DNA of 64,000 nt. Source: Rhizobium sp. BK313. GTDB lineage: Bacteria > Pseudomonadota > Alphaproteobacteria > Rhizobiales > Rhizobiaceae. Positions 17,173-26,146 of the stretch are shown here, one piece after another. The notes under the pieces are model-generated. The model did no database searches and was not told the DNA's origin. It saw only the letters and a list, made by a program, of their open reading frames with translations. Position 1 is the stretch's first letter. The number at the start of each line of letters is the position of its first letter. The stretch covers positions 1 through 64,000 of the forward strand of contig NZ_JACHZQ010000007.1 of the NCBI RefSeq assembly GCF_014193655.1. The letters are read 5' to 3'. Both the position numbers and the translations under genes were made by a program.

Positions 17173-18366
17173 ATGTTAATTACTGAAGTCCGTCTTCGTC
17201 GCCTGCAGGGCACGCTGCCGACCAACGGCGATCTTTGGGAGGAACGGCTCGTTCGTCCCATCGATATCTATCCGGAATACCGGGTCAGAAACGATCACGA
17301 AGGAGGCATTCAAACTGCCGACGGGTTCAAGATCACCACGCATTTCGTGGAGATCCATACGGATGAAGGCGTTACCGGCCTTGCCGGCCCGATCCCGGAA
17401 GGCGCCGCCTACATCATCGCTAAGCACCTGCGCAAATATCTGATCGGTCAGGACGCAATTGCCGGCGAGAAGCTCTGGGATCAGATGCATCGCGGTATGG
17501 TGCATGGCCGCCAGGGCGACGCGATGCTGGCGATCAGCGCCGTCGACTGCGCGCTGTGGGACCTGCGTGGCAAATGGCTGAATCAGCCGGTCTACCGGCT
17601 GCTCGGCGGACCAACTCAAACGAAGATCCCGGCCTATGCTTCGATGCTCGGCTTTGCCGTGCTCGATGCCGGCAAGGTTCGCGAGCGTGCCATCGAATAC
17701 AAGGAGAAGGGCTACCGCGCCCAGAAATGGTTCTTCCGCCACGGCCCGATGAGCGGCACCGAGGGCATGAAGAAGAATGTCGAGCTGGTGCGCACGCTGC
17801 GTGAAGCCGTCGGCGAAGATTACGATCTGATGTTCGACTGCTGGCAGTCGATGGATGTCGGCTATGTCGTCGATCTCGCAGAGCGGATCGAGCAATACAA
17901 GCCGCGGTGGCTTGAGGAATGCGTCATGCCCGACCGCATCGACAGCTATCGGAAACTGAGCGAACGCATTCGTATTCCGCTCTCGGGCGCCGAGCACGAA
18001 TATACCCGCTGGGGCTTCAAGCGCTTCATCGACTCGGAAGCGCTCGACGTCATTCAGCCGGATATCTACTGGTGCGGCGGTCTGACCGAGACGTTGAAGA
18101 TCGCGGCCTACGCCACAGTGCATGACCTCATCACCATTCCGCATGGTCATTCCAGCTTCGTCACCGCACATTTTTCGGCGGTGCAGTCGCCGATTCATAC
18201 GCCCTACCAGGAATATCTGGTGAAGTGGAATGCGGTGCATCAGCACTTCCTCGTCGATCCGCTCGATGTCATCGACGGCATGATCGAAGTGCCTGACAGA
18301 CCCGGCCTGGCGATGGAGATCGACAAGAGCAAGATCGAGGCGGAAGACATCATCTTCGCGGCTTGA
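17173..18366 (+). CDS. Acid-sugar dehydratase, rhamnonate-dehydratase-like
   Basis: Enolase-superfamily enzyme of 397 residues, expected to remove water from an aldonate to give a 2-keto-3-deoxy acid. Metal ligands fit D222 (FDCW), E248 (WLEEC) and E274 (SGAEH); the general base is probably H324 in IPHGHSS. The motifs FRHGP, DCW, EEC, QPDIYWCGG and HTPYQEYL match what I recall of L-rhamnonate dehydratase (RhmD), a mandelate-racemase subgroup member. The exact substrate cannot be read from sequence; L-rhamnonate, L-fuconate or a related aldonate are candidates. It follows the MFS gene directly and is followed by a terminator. Confidence 0.85.
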   Translation: MLITEVRLRRLQGTLPTNGDLWEERLVRPIDIYPEYRVRNDHEGGIQTADGFKITTHFVEIHTDEGVTGLAGPIPEGAAYIIAKHLRKYLIGQDAIAGEKLWDQMHRGMVHGRQGDAMLAISAVDCALWDLRGKWLNQPVYRLLGGPTQTKIPAYASMLGFAVLDAGKVRERAIEYKEKGYRAQKWFFRHGPMSGTEGMKKNVELVRTLREAVGEDYDLMFDCWQSMDVGYVVDLAERIEQYKPRWLEECVMPDRIDSYRKLSERIRIPLSGAEHEYTRWGFKRFIDSEALDVIQPDIYWCGGLTETLKIAAYATVHDLITIPHGHSSFVTAHFSAVQSPIHTPYQEYLVKWNAVHQHFLVDPLDVIDGMIEVPDRPGLAMEIDKSKIEAEDIIFAA

Positions 18367-18376
18367 TGCCGAAAAA

Positions 18377-18416
18377 TCCCGGCCGGGTGAGCAGATCGTC
18401 CGGCCGGGAGTGTTTT
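18377..18416 (+). terminator. Intrinsic terminator after the dehydratase
   Basis: Perfect ten-pair stem TCCCGGCCGG/CCGGCCGGGA with a 13-base loop, followed by GTGTTTTAT. It closes the MFS-dehydratase operon. Confidence 0.8.
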
Positions 18417-18527
18417 ATCGGATAACGCCGGGATCACGAAGAGTTTCGTTATCAATCTCCGAGGTTTGACCTATCTAGATTGCAACGTCAGGCCAATGGA
18501 ACCTATGGGGTTCAGGAGAGCGATTTC

Positions 18528-19214
18528 ATGAGACATATCGGTAGCATAGTGCAAAAAGCGGCCTTCGCTTTCGGCGTCGGATTCATTGGTTTGAGCGCGG
18601 CCATAAGTCCCTTCGGAGCTACGCCGGCGTCGGCCCAGACCATCATCGACGATTGGCAGAAGGTGAAGCCGCCGGCGGCACCGGAATTGAAGCCGGTGAC
18701 GGTCGATCAGAAGACGACGGCACTGCTGATCCTCGATTTCAACGGCGCGCAGGACCCGACCAAGGGGCCGTGCAACAAGAATACCAAGCCGCGGTGCCTT
18801 GCCTCCGTGCCGAAGGTCAAGGCAATGCTTGACGAGGCCCGCGCCAAAGGCGTGTTCGTGGTCTACAGCTTGGCCGGCGTGGGCGAACCTCAGGACATCG
18901 CCACGGATATTGCGCCGCTAGCAAGCGACCCGATCGTAAAATCCGGCGCCGACAAGTTCATCGGTACCAATCTCCGCAACATCCTCGCCGACAAGGGCAT
19001 CAAGACCGTGATCGTCACTGGCACGGCCGCCGAAGGCGCGGTTCTCGACACGGCGACCGATGCTGCACTGAACGGCATGAACATCATCCTCCCCGTCGAC
19101 GGCATGTCGTCCACCGAACTCTACGCCGAGCAATATGTAGCCTGGCATATGGTCAACGCGCCCGGCGTTTCACAGAAGACGACGCTGACCAAGATCGACA
19201 TGATCAAGTTCTGA
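18528..19214 (+). CDS. Exported isochorismatase-like protein lacking catalytic Cys
   Basis: Protein of 228 residues with a signal peptide ending near ATPASAQ, so probably periplasmic. The rest is an isochorismatase/cysteine-hydrolase fold: D70 in LLILDFN and K138 in IVKSGADKFIGTNL fit two of the three catalytic residues. The third position, normally Cys in a TNVCV-type motif, is Ala171 in TAAEGAV. Without the Cys, normal amidase or nicotinamidase chemistry is not expected; the protein may bind rather than cleave, or use other chemistry. The start at 18528 has CAGGAG nine bases upstream. It is convergent with the dienelactone hydrolase gene, sharing a terminator. Confidence 0.8.
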   Translation: MRHIGSIVQKAAFAFGVGFIGLSAAISPFGATPASAQTIIDDWQKVKPPAAPELKPVTVDQKTTALLILDFNGAQDPTKGPCNKNTKPRCLASVPKVKAMLDEARAKGVFVVYSLAGVGEPQDIATDIAPLASDPIVKSGADKFIGTNLRNILADKGIKTVIVTGTAAEGAVLDTATDAALNGMNIILPVDGMSSTELYAEQYVAWHMVNAPGVSQKTTLTKIDMIKF

Positions 19215-19238
19215 GACATTGGCCAGCCAAGCCAAAAC

Positions 19239-19280
19239 GACACCCCGCTTCAGATGGGCGCTGAAGAGGGGTGTCTTTGA
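19239..19280. terminator. Bidirectional terminator
   Basis: Long stem GACACCCC/GGGGTGTC (19239-19246, 19268-19275) continued inward by CTTCAG/CTGAAG. T-rich tails exist on both sides (TTTGAT rightward, GTTTTGG leftward), between two convergent genes. Confidence 0.75.
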
Positions 19281-19294
19281 TATCGCGGCCTCTT

Positions 19295-20026
19295 TTAGTT
19301 CAGGGTCTCGTTGAAGAGGTTCAACAGGCGCTTCCAGTGCCGTTCGGCACCGGTCTCGTCGTAGACGCCGTGGTCGGGAACGGTCCAGCCATGGGCCATG
19401 CCGACATAGTTCTCGATCATATGGTCGACGCCGCCTATGCGGAGCGCTTCGGCGAGGCGGCCGGATTGCTCCGGCGGGAAGCTGTTGTCGACACCGGCGA
19501 CGCCGATATAGACGCTGCCCTTGATGTCAGCAGCCAGGCGATGCGGGCTGTCTTCCGCGTCGCTGGCAAGATTGCCGCCGTGGAAGGTGGCGGCGGCTGC
19601 GATGCGGTCGGAATAGGCAGCCGCTGCCGTCAGCGCGCGGGCGCCGCCCATGCAATAGCCGATGGCGCCGACCGGACCGGTGGCGCCTGCTGTGGTCAGC
19701 GCTTCGAGGAAGGCGGCGCTGTCGCGCTTGGTCATCTCTTGCGTCGTGCCGCGCAACATATTCATGATCATTTCGCGCGAGGCCGGGTCACCGAAGGACG
19801 TGCCATTGAACGGGCCATAGGCGCCGAAGCGATAGAACAGGTCGGGCAGCAGGACGACATAGCCGGAATCGGCAAGCCGCTGCGCCATGTCGTAGAGCGC
19901 CTGACGTGGACCCATGGCGTCCATGTAGAAAATGATGCCACGCTCAGCGGAAACACCATTGTCGGGGCGGAAGATGGCGGCTTTCGCGACGCCATCGGCA
20001 GCATTGATTTCAATATCTTGTTTCAT
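19295..20026 (-). CDS. Dienelactone hydrolase family protein
   Basis: Alpha/beta-hydrolase of 243 residues. The catalytic triad fits C125 in GYCMGG, D180 in VAGVDNSFP and H212 in GMAHGW, the Cys-Asp-His set of dienelactone hydrolases. The family acts on carboxymethylenebutenolide in chloroaromatic degradation, but many members are general carboxyl-ester hydrolases, and no aromatic-pathway gene lies nearby. The start MKQDIEIN has AAGGAA seven bases upstream and is preferred to a longer frame from 20086. It is divergent from the S10 peptidase gene. Confidence 0.85.
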   Translation of the reverse strand: MKQDIEINAADGVAKAAIFRPDNGVSAERGIIFYMDAMGPRQALYDMAQRLADSGYVVLLPDLFYRFGAYGPFNGTSFGDPASREMIMNMLRGTTQEMTKRDSAAFLEALTTAGATGPVGAIGYCMGGARALTAAAAYSDRIAAAATFHGGNLASDAEDSPHRLAADIKGSVYIGVAGVDNSFPPEQSGRLAEALRIGGVDHMIENYVGMAHGWTVPDHGVYDETGAERHWKRLLNLFNETLN

Positions 20027-20238
20027 CGTCAAATTCCTTGCGGTCCTGGTTTGAACGTTCGTTTCCCCGAGACGGCACTCTGGCAAATGGCCGGAGGGCG
20101 CTCAATAGCATTTCCCTTTCAAAAAGATGCGACAGGTAAATCGGCGATCAACATCTCTTGAGTTCCCGCTTTTGCTGTCAGTGGAATAGTATCCGAGGCG
20201 AAGGCGTCGATGCGCGGGGCCGATGGAGGATACGTAGC

Positions 20239-21768
20239 ATGTCTTTTCGCCAGATCGTTCCAGGCCTTGCGCTGGTCTTTTCCCTCGTCTCGACGCTGGC
20301 CTTTGCCGCGCCGCCGGAGCAAGGCCGCTCTTCGGGCGGCGGAGGTGGCGGAAGCGTTCTCTCCCTGTTGCCAGCCGATGCCGTTAGCGACCATGTGCTC
20401 AACGCCGATGGTAAGAGCATTCCCTATACGGCGACAGCAGGTACACTTGATCTCTTCGGCCAGGACGGCGAGCGCACCGCGGCGATCTTCTACACCGCCT
20501 ATGTCGCCAAGAACCGGGATGCCGGCAGACCGATCACCTTCGTCTTCAATGGCGGGCCGGGCGCTGCCTCAGCCTTTCTCAGCCTCGGATTGGTCGGGCC
20601 GCGCATTCTCGATTTCGGCCCGAGCGGGCGCGACGGCGCCAACGCGAAGCTGGTCGACAATCCTCAAAGCTGGCTGAACTTTACCGATCTCGTCTTGATC
20701 GATCCGATTGGCACCGGCTGGAGCCGCACGGTAAAGTCTGATGATGCCAAAGAGTTTTACAGCGTGCGCGCGGATGCCGAGAGCCTTGCCAAGGCGATCG
20801 CGCTTTATGTTGCCCACAACGGACGCGCCGCCTCGCCGAAATATATTCTCGGCGAGAGCTATGGCGGGCTGCGTTCGGCAAAAGTCGCCACCAGCTTGCG
20901 GCAGGATCAGGGCATCCTGATTTCCGGCATCGTCATGCTGTCGCCGTTGATCGAAGGGCGGCTCGTCTTCGGAGCCAACGATCTCGCACTCGGCGCGGCG
21001 CTCGAATTGCCTTCGCTGGCCGCTGCCGAGTTGGAGCGGAAAAATGCCTTCAACGAGCAGGGGGTTCAGGACGCCGAAAAATTTGCGCTGAACGAATATC
21101 TGCCCAGTCTTGCCGGCCCGCCTCCGACCGGCGATGCCGGTCGTGCGTTCTACGACCGCGTGGCCAAGCTGACCGGCATTCCCGAGGATGTCGTTGCTAA
21201 GAATCAGGGCTTTCTTGGTGGGGTGTATCAGAAGCATTCCGATGGTGACGGCGCCGATATCGTCAGTTCCTACGACGCTTCGTTCCTGGCGCCGGATCCC
21301 TATCCTGAATCGGAGTCAGGCCGCAGCGACGATCCGATCCTCGATGGTTTCGTTCGCGCCTATGGCGGGGCCTTCTCAAGCTATGCGCGCGACGAGCTCG
21401 GCTTCCATACCGACATGACCTACAATCTGCTGTCGAGCTCCGTAAACGAGCATTGGAACTGGGGCGGCCGCAACGGCGGTTCGCGCCTGCATGCGAGCGG
21501 GACGGACGACATCAAGGAGATGCTGACCCTTGTCCCGTCTTTCCGGCTGCTGGTGGCGCAGGGCTATAGCGATCTCGTCGTGCCCTTCGGCGTCAACAAA
21601 TATGTGCTCGATCACATGCCGCCGGCCTTTGCCGACCGCGTGGCGCTGAAGCTCTATCGCGGCGGGCATATGTTCTACACGCGGCCGACGTCGCGAGAGC
21701 AATTCACGACAGACGCCAAGGCGTTTTTCGCGGCGCAGCCAGCGACACCCCCGCTGCAGTCAAATTAG
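20239..21768 (+). CDS. Serine carboxypeptidase family S10 protein
   Basis: Exported peptidase of 509 residues with a signal peptide (LALVFSLVSTLAFAA) and a Gly-rich linker before the catalytic domain. The alpha/beta-hydrolase motifs are FVFNGGPGAAS (oxyanion hole), GESYGG (Ser207), and later QGYSDLVVPF (Asp) and RGGHMFY (His), the S10 order. The start at 20239 follows GGAGG by nine bases. It likely acts in the periplasm by trimming C-terminal residues from peptides. The gene converges on the MscS gene with a four-base overlap of stop codons. Confidence 0.9.
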   Translation: MSFRQIVPGLALVFSLVSTLAFAAPPEQGRSSGGGGGGSVLSLLPADAVSDHVLNADGKSIPYTATAGTLDLFGQDGERTAAIFYTAYVAKNRDAGRPITFVFNGGPGAASAFLSLGLVGPRILDFGPSGRDGANAKLVDNPQSWLNFTDLVLIDPIGTGWSRTVKSDDAKEFYSVRADAESLAKAIALYVAHNGRAASPKYILGESYGGLRSAKVATSLRQDQGILISGIVMLSPLIEGRLVFGANDLALGAALELPSLAAAELERKNAFNEQGVQDAEKFALNEYLPSLAGPPPTGDAGRAFYDRVAKLTGIPEDVVAKNQGFLGGVYQKHSDGDGADIVSSYDASFLAPDPYPESESGRSDDPILDGFVRAYGGAFSSYARDELGFHTDMTYNLLSSSVNEHWNWGGRNGGSRLHASGTDDIKEMLTLVPSFRLLVAQGYSDLVVPFGVNKYVLDHMPPAFADRVALKLYRGGHMFYTRPTSREQFTTDAKAFFAAQPATPPLQSN

Positions 21769-23279
21769 TCGTGCTGTAGCTGAAACAGATGCTTGATGCG
21801 TGAGGTCAGAGAACCGATTGGAGCGCCGTTGACCAGCATGTCGCTGGCGCCGAAAAGATGGCGTTCGGCTTCGATGCGCTTCGACATGATAGCCCCCAGC
21901 TCTTCGGCGATGGAAGGCCGGTCATGCAGGAGCGGCGCCAGGCAATCCTCGCCGATTTCATAGGTCACCACGAAGGTCAGCGCCTGGATCGTGCCGACTT
22001 CGCCGGCCCCCATCAGCAGACCGCCTTCGCCGAAATAGTCGCCGGGAGCAAGCCGCGTCAATTCGATCTGCCGCTGCGCCTCCCTGCGGGTAACGCTGAC
22101 AACGCCTGAGCGCACGATGGTCAGCGAGCGCAACCGCGAATCCTGCTCGGCGAGGACGGCATCCTTGTGATAGGTGCGGCGCTGCATATGCGAGGCCAGA
22201 TGCTCCTTCTCGTCCTCGGTCAGCGACGAGAACAGCGGGATATTGTTGAGCAACCGCCACGGCGTACCGGGATGCTGGGCGGCGTTCGCCGTCTCGGCCT
22301 GGGATTCCGACGGCATCGTGATGGCGTCGGGTGGACCCGCGAGCTTCAACCCGCCTGCTTTCGAATGACGATAGATAAGGTCGTTGATCTCATTTTTGGC
22401 GGCCGCCGTCTGGGATATGTCACGGATGCGGAAATTCAATTGCAATTCGACCGCCTGTCCGTCGATTGAATCGATCATTACGCTCGGCTCTGGCGTCTTC
22501 TGAATTGTGTTGCAACTGATCAGCACGTTGCGCATGACATCAGCGATGACTTTCGGCTGCGTGGTCGGCTGGACGCGGACGGTGATGGTGATGCCGTGGC
22601 TTTCGTCCGGGCTCGAGAGATTGGTGATCCGGCTTTTGGCAAGGGCGCTGTTCGGGATGACGACGAGGTCGTTGGTGCCGCTGAGCAAATGCGTGGCTCG
22701 CCAGTTGGTTTCGACAACACGGCCTTGAATGTCATTGTCGAGCACCACCCAATCGCCCACAGAATAGGGTCTGCCGAGATTGAGCGCGATGCCGGAGAAG
22801 ACGTCGCTTAGCGTGCTCTGCAACGCAAGGCCGAGAATGATGGCGAAGACGCCCGAGGTCGCGATCAGCGTGCCGACCGGTACGCTGAAGACATCGGCGA
22901 CGACGGAGAGAGCCGCGCCGAGATAGATGATGCCGACGACCAGATCCTGCAGCAGCCGGCCTTCGCGCGGCTTGCGCTCGAAGATCAGGAACAGGCGCAC
23001 GAAAGCGACCAGCACCCAGGCGCCGTTGATCCACCAGACGATCTTGGCGAAGCCGGTGAAGACGCGCAGCGTCACCGTGTCCTGTGCCTGCGCCGGACTG
23101 GGCTCATAGGGCACGATGCCGTGATAGAGCAAAAGCGCGGTCAGGCTGACGAAAAAGGCGATCTGTCCGATCAGTCGCCCGGCGCGCCGGTGGCGAAGCA
23201 GGAAACGACTGACGAATGTGCCAATGACCACCAAGATGCAGAACTGGACGATCGGATCGGCGAGAAGCGCAATGGACAT
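21765..23279 (-). CDS. Mechanosensitive channel with cyclic-nucleotide-binding domain
   Basis: Protein of 504 residues. Residues 1-165 hold four to five membrane helices, the last one being the Ala/Gly-rich MscS pore helix (TSGVFAIILGLALQSTLSDVFSG). The MscS beta-domain follows (YSVGDWVVL, residues about 170-300). Residues about 345-470 form a cyclic-nucleotide-binding domain with PGDYFGEGGLL as the phosphate-binding-cassette-like loop. Such fusions may open or close in response to cAMP or cGMP. A class III adenylate cyclase gene lies 10 kb away, but a link is only a guess. The cassette lacks the usual Arg after the Gly-Glu, so ligand binding is uncertain. Confidence 0.88.
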   Translation of the reverse strand: MSIALLADPIVQFCILVVIGTFVSRFLLRHRRAGRLIGQIAFFVSLTALLLYHGIVPYEPSPAQAQDTVTLRVFTGFAKIVWWINGAWVLVAFVRLFLIFERKPREGRLLQDLVVGIIYLGAALSVVADVFSVPVGTLIATSGVFAIILGLALQSTLSDVFSGIALNLGRPYSVGDWVVLDNDIQGRVVETNWRATHLLSGTNDLVVIPNSALAKSRITNLSSPDESHGITITVRVQPTTQPKVIADVMRNVLISCNTIQKTPEPSVMIDSIDGQAVELQLNFRIRDISQTAAAKNEINDLIYRHSKAGGLKLAGPPDAITMPSESQAETANAAQHPGTPWRLLNNIPLFSSLTEDEKEHLASHMQRRTYHKDAVLAEQDSRLRSLTIVRSGVVSVTRREAQRQIELTRLAPGDYFGEGGLLMGAGEVGTIQALTFVVTYEIGEDCLAPLLHDRPSIAEELGAIMSKRIEAERHLFGASDMLVNGAPIGSLTSRIKHLFQLQHD

Positions 23280-23350
23280 GAGGACTTGGCCGCGTTCAGT
23301 CTTTCGGATGGCCGGTAAATTGGCATGAACTTGGCCGCAATACCATATGG

Positions 23351-24115
23351 CTAGGTCCGAGCTTTCCTTAGCGCATCCGAAATCTCGGCGCGGGCAACGC
23401 CGATCAGGCGTTCCATGGCGCTGCGGGCGTCGTCGGGGCGGCGCATGCGGATGGCTTCCAACACCTCCTGGTGCATTGCGATTGCCTGTTCATGCGATTG
23501 GCTGGCGCGGTTCGTCAGGCGGAAGCTCGCGAGCAGTGCTGCGCGGATGGCGGTAGCGAATTGCAGATAGACCCAGTTGCCGCTGGCGCGGATGATCGCG
23601 GTATGGAATTCGAGATCCGCCCGGCTCCATGCCTCGTTATCGCGAGCATTGGCTTCTACCATCTCCTCGAAAGCCTTCGATATGCGGAAGAGATGATGAG
23701 CATTGGCGTTGGCTGCGGCCTGGGCGGCGGCGGCCGGTTCCAGCAATTGACGGGCCTCGATCAGCGAGGCGTGAAAACGGTCGTCGTTGCCGAGCCGCAG
23801 GGTGGCATCGAGGACGAGCGGATCGAGATAGTTCCAGTTTTCCCGCGGCAGCACGGTGGTGCCGGCGCGGGTGCGCGAGCGGATCATGCCGAGCGCCGCC
23901 AGATATTGCATGGCCTCGCGCAGGCTGGTGCGGCTGACGCCGAATTGCTCGGTCAGTTCCGCCTCGTTCGGCAACGTCGAACCTTCGACCATTTCGCCGG
24001 ATATGATCTTGTCGATAAAGCGTTGCAGCAGCGCTTCACGCACGCTGCGCTTGCCGCCCTCGGAAAGGCCGGGCATCGCCGCAGTCAATTTTTTCCCCGT
24101 TTTGCCGCTTACCAT
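23351..24115 (-). CDS. GntR/FadR family regulator
   Basis: Protein of 254 residues with an N-terminal winged helix (LPNEAELTEQFGVSRTSLREAMQYLAALGMIRSR) and a C-terminal FCD ligand domain with the metal-binding Asp/His pattern (DLEFHTAII, later MHQEVLEAI). FCD regulators usually sense sugar acids or other carboxylates. The start at 24115 has GGGAG upstream. It is divergent from the mutarotase-SDR genes, so it probably controls that half of the sugar-oxidation locus. A GATGA-cga-TCATC dyad at 26053-26065, before the downstream aldehyde dehydrogenase, could be one of its sites. Confidence 0.88.
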   Translation of the reverse strand: MVSGKTGKKLTAAMPGLSEGGKRSVREALLQRFIDKIISGEMVEGSTLPNEAELTEQFGVSRTSLREAMQYLAALGMIRSRTRAGTTVLPRENWNYLDPLVLDATLRLGNDDRFHASLIEARQLLEPAAAAQAAANANAHHLFRISKAFEEMVEANARDNEAWSRADLEFHTAIIRASGNWVYLQFATAIRAALLASFRLTNRASQSHEQAIAMHQEVLEAIRMRRPDDARSAMERLIGVARAEISDALRKART

Positions 24116-24289
24116 GCCGTCTCCCTGGTTGTTCCCCACCGTGCACCTGTTGCAATCGTCAATGCAATCACCAAGCGCGGCCATCCCAGACCAACTGTAT
24201 ATAAATCCTACCTATGTTGACAATAAATATGATGAAAACTACCGTCCCCGCGGAATTGCTCAATGCGAACGGGAGGACAATGGCTGGAC

Positions 24290-25183
24290 ATGACGGTGGT
24301 GGAGCTCACGGGCAGCAGCCTGACAGCGCGGCTTTCCACGCGCGGCGGCCTCGTGCTCGGCCTCTGGTGGGAGCGGGGCGGCATGCGCGTACCGTTGCTG
24401 CGGGAAGCATCGTCTGACGACGCCGATGCGCTCTCCTCGGGCTGTTATCCGCTCGTTCCCTTCGGTAACAGGGTGAAGGACAATCGCTTTACCTTCCGCG
24501 GCAAGGACTATGCATTCGAGCCCAATACGCCTTGGGATCCGCATTATCTGCATGGTGAGGGCTGGCAGTCGGAATGGAAGGTTCTGAGCCAAAACAGTAG
24601 CGAGGCAGAATTCCGCTTTTCGCATGAAGGCCATGACACACCCTACGCCTATGAAGCGCGGCAGCGCTTTGCCATTCATGATGACCGCTTCGACATGCAT
24701 CTCGAAGTCAGGAACATTGGAGCGGAGGCACTTCCTTTCGGCCTGGGTTGGCATCCCTACTTTCCCATGACACCGGCCACGACGCTCAAGGCACCGGCGC
24801 GGCAGTTCTGGACGGAAATAAAGGGCTGGCTGCCGGGGGAGGCGACGGACATTCCCGAGGACCTGGATTTTGCAACGGCCCGCGGGTTGCCGCATCGCTG
24901 GATCAACAATGGCTTCGAGGGGTGGGACGACTTTGCGGAAGTCGCCTGGCCCGAGCATGGAGTCCGCCTGCGTCTGACTGCGGATGAGCAGCTTAGGCAC
25001 TATTTCATCTTTGTCTCCGATGCCGGCTTTGATCCGGACTATCAGCGCGACTATTTCTGTTTCGAGCCTATGTCGCATCTGGCAAACGGCCATAACCTGC
25101 CCGACCTCGGTGATCTCACCGTACTGGAACCCGGCGAGGAGATGGCGGTCAGCCTGCAATTGTGTCCGGAAGCGATTGCCTAG
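24290..25183 (+). CDS. Aldose 1-epimerase (mutarotase) family protein
   Basis: Protein of 297 residues with a galactose-mutarotase beta-sandwich. Typical marks are PLVPFGNRVKD near the N-terminus, HYLHGEGWQSEW (with the first active-site His), GLGWHPYFP and a late Glu/Phe-rich FCFEPMSHLANGHN. It would interconvert alpha and beta sugar anomers before oxidation. The start at 24290 is chosen by family fit; GGGAGG lies 13 bases upstream, a little far, and ATG at 24263 is an alternative. It is followed after 27 bases by the SDR gene. Confidence 0.85.
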   Translation: MTVVELTGSSLTARLSTRGGLVLGLWWERGGMRVPLLREASSDDADALSSGCYPLVPFGNRVKDNRFTFRGKDYAFEPNTPWDPHYLHGEGWQSEWKVLSQNSSEAEFRFSHEGHDTPYAYEARQRFAIHDDRFDMHLEVRNIGAEALPFGLGWHPYFPMTPATTLKAPARQFWTEIKGWLPGEATDIPEDLDFATARGLPHRWINNGFEGWDDFAEVAWPEHGVRLRLTADEQLRHYFIFVSDAGFDPDYQRDYFCFEPMSHLANGHNLPDLGDLTVLEPGEEMAVSLQLCPEAIA

Positions 25184-25210
25184 CGGCTCCCAGTTCAAGA
25201 AAGGATTCTC

Positions 25211-25987
25211 ATGACCAACCGCCTTTCCGGCAAACGCATCCTGATCACCGGCGCGGCGCAGGGTATCGGCCTGGCGATTGCCAAGGCCTGTGCCAAGGAA
25301 GGCGCAGGCCTGTTCCTCATCGATATGGATGGCGCATTGTTGGCGCGCGAAGCCGAAGCGCTGAAGGCAGCAGGCGCGGTGCTCGGTTATGCCGCGGCTG
25401 ACATTACCGATGCCGCAAAGATCGAGGCTGCAGTGGCGCTGGCGGCCAGTGAGATCGGCCGGCTTAATGCGCTGATCAATAATGCCGGAGTCAACGTTTT
25501 CTCCGAGCCGCTGGCGACGTCCGATGAAGAGTGGCAACGCTGTTTCGATGTCAATCTCAAGGGCGCCTGGAATTGCTGCAAGGCAGTGCTGCCCGGTATC
25601 ATCGCCGAGGGCGGCGGTGCGATTCTCAACATTGCCTCCACCCATGCCTTCACCATCATCCCGCACACTTTTCCCTATCCGCTTGCCAAACATGCACTGC
25701 TCGGCATGACGAAATCGCTGGGGCTCGAATATGCAGCCAAGGGCGTCAGGGTGAATGCGCTAGCGCCGGGCTATGTTTCGACGCAGAAGGTCATCGACTA
25801 TTGGAATAGTTTTGCCGATCCGGAAGCCGCCAAGGCGGAGACGATGCGGTTGCATCCCGGTGGCCGCATCGCGACGCCGGAGGAGATCGCGCTCGCTGCC
25901 GTCTTCATGATTTCCGATGAGTGCCCCTTCATGAATGCCGCCTGCCTTACCATCGACGGCGGGCTAAGCGTGCAGCAGCATCCTTGA
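25211..25987 (+). CDS. SDR sugar (acid) dehydrogenase
   Basis: Classical short-chain dehydrogenase of 258 residues. The cofactor motif is TGAAQGIG (residues 14-21), with D39-type acidic residue after strand two (LIDMDG), suggesting NAD+. NNAG and the active site Ser/His then YPLAK (YxxxK) are present. In this context it may oxidise an aldose or a 2-keto-3-deoxy acid, as do the SDRs of the L-fucose and L-rhamnose oxidative pathways. It sits between the mutarotase and the aldehyde dehydrogenase. The exact substrate is unknown. Confidence 0.85.
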   Translation: MTNRLSGKRILITGAAQGIGLAIAKACAKEGAGLFLIDMDGALLAREAEALKAAGAVLGYAAADITDAAKIEAAVALAASEIGRLNALINNAGVNVFSEPLATSDEEWQRCFDVNLKGAWNCCKAVLPGIIAEGGGAILNIASTHAFTIIPHTFPYPLAKHALLGMTKSLGLEYAAKGVRVNALAPGYVSTQKVIDYWNSFADPEAAKAETMRLHPGGRIATPEEIALAAVFMISDECPFMNAACLTIDGGLSVQQHP

Positions 25988-26016
25988 TTTCGAGGCGTGG
26001 CGGTGCATAAGGTCGC

Positions 26017-26065
26017 AGCCGTCTTATCTCCTGGGATAAGGCTTGATATTTAGATGACGATCATC
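26017..26065 (+). promoter_or_regulatory. Hairpin and GATGA dyad before the aldehyde dehydrogenase gene
   Basis: A CTTATC/GATAAG hairpin at 26023-26040 follows the SDR gene and may act as a weak terminator. It is followed by the dyad GATGA-cga-TCATC (26053-26065) in an AT-rich stretch, a plausible GntR site upstream of the gene at 26147. Confidence 0.4.
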
Positions 26066-26146
26066 ATCTTACATTTGTCATTTCATCTTGCTATCTGCTT
26101 CTGACGGGCGCAACTCCCAGCGTCCTGGCATCATCAAGGAATACCC

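Noticed and set aside
24260..25693. 477-residue antisense frame across the mutarotase and SDR genes
   Set aside because: It spans two well-supported genes on the other strand and shows no family features.
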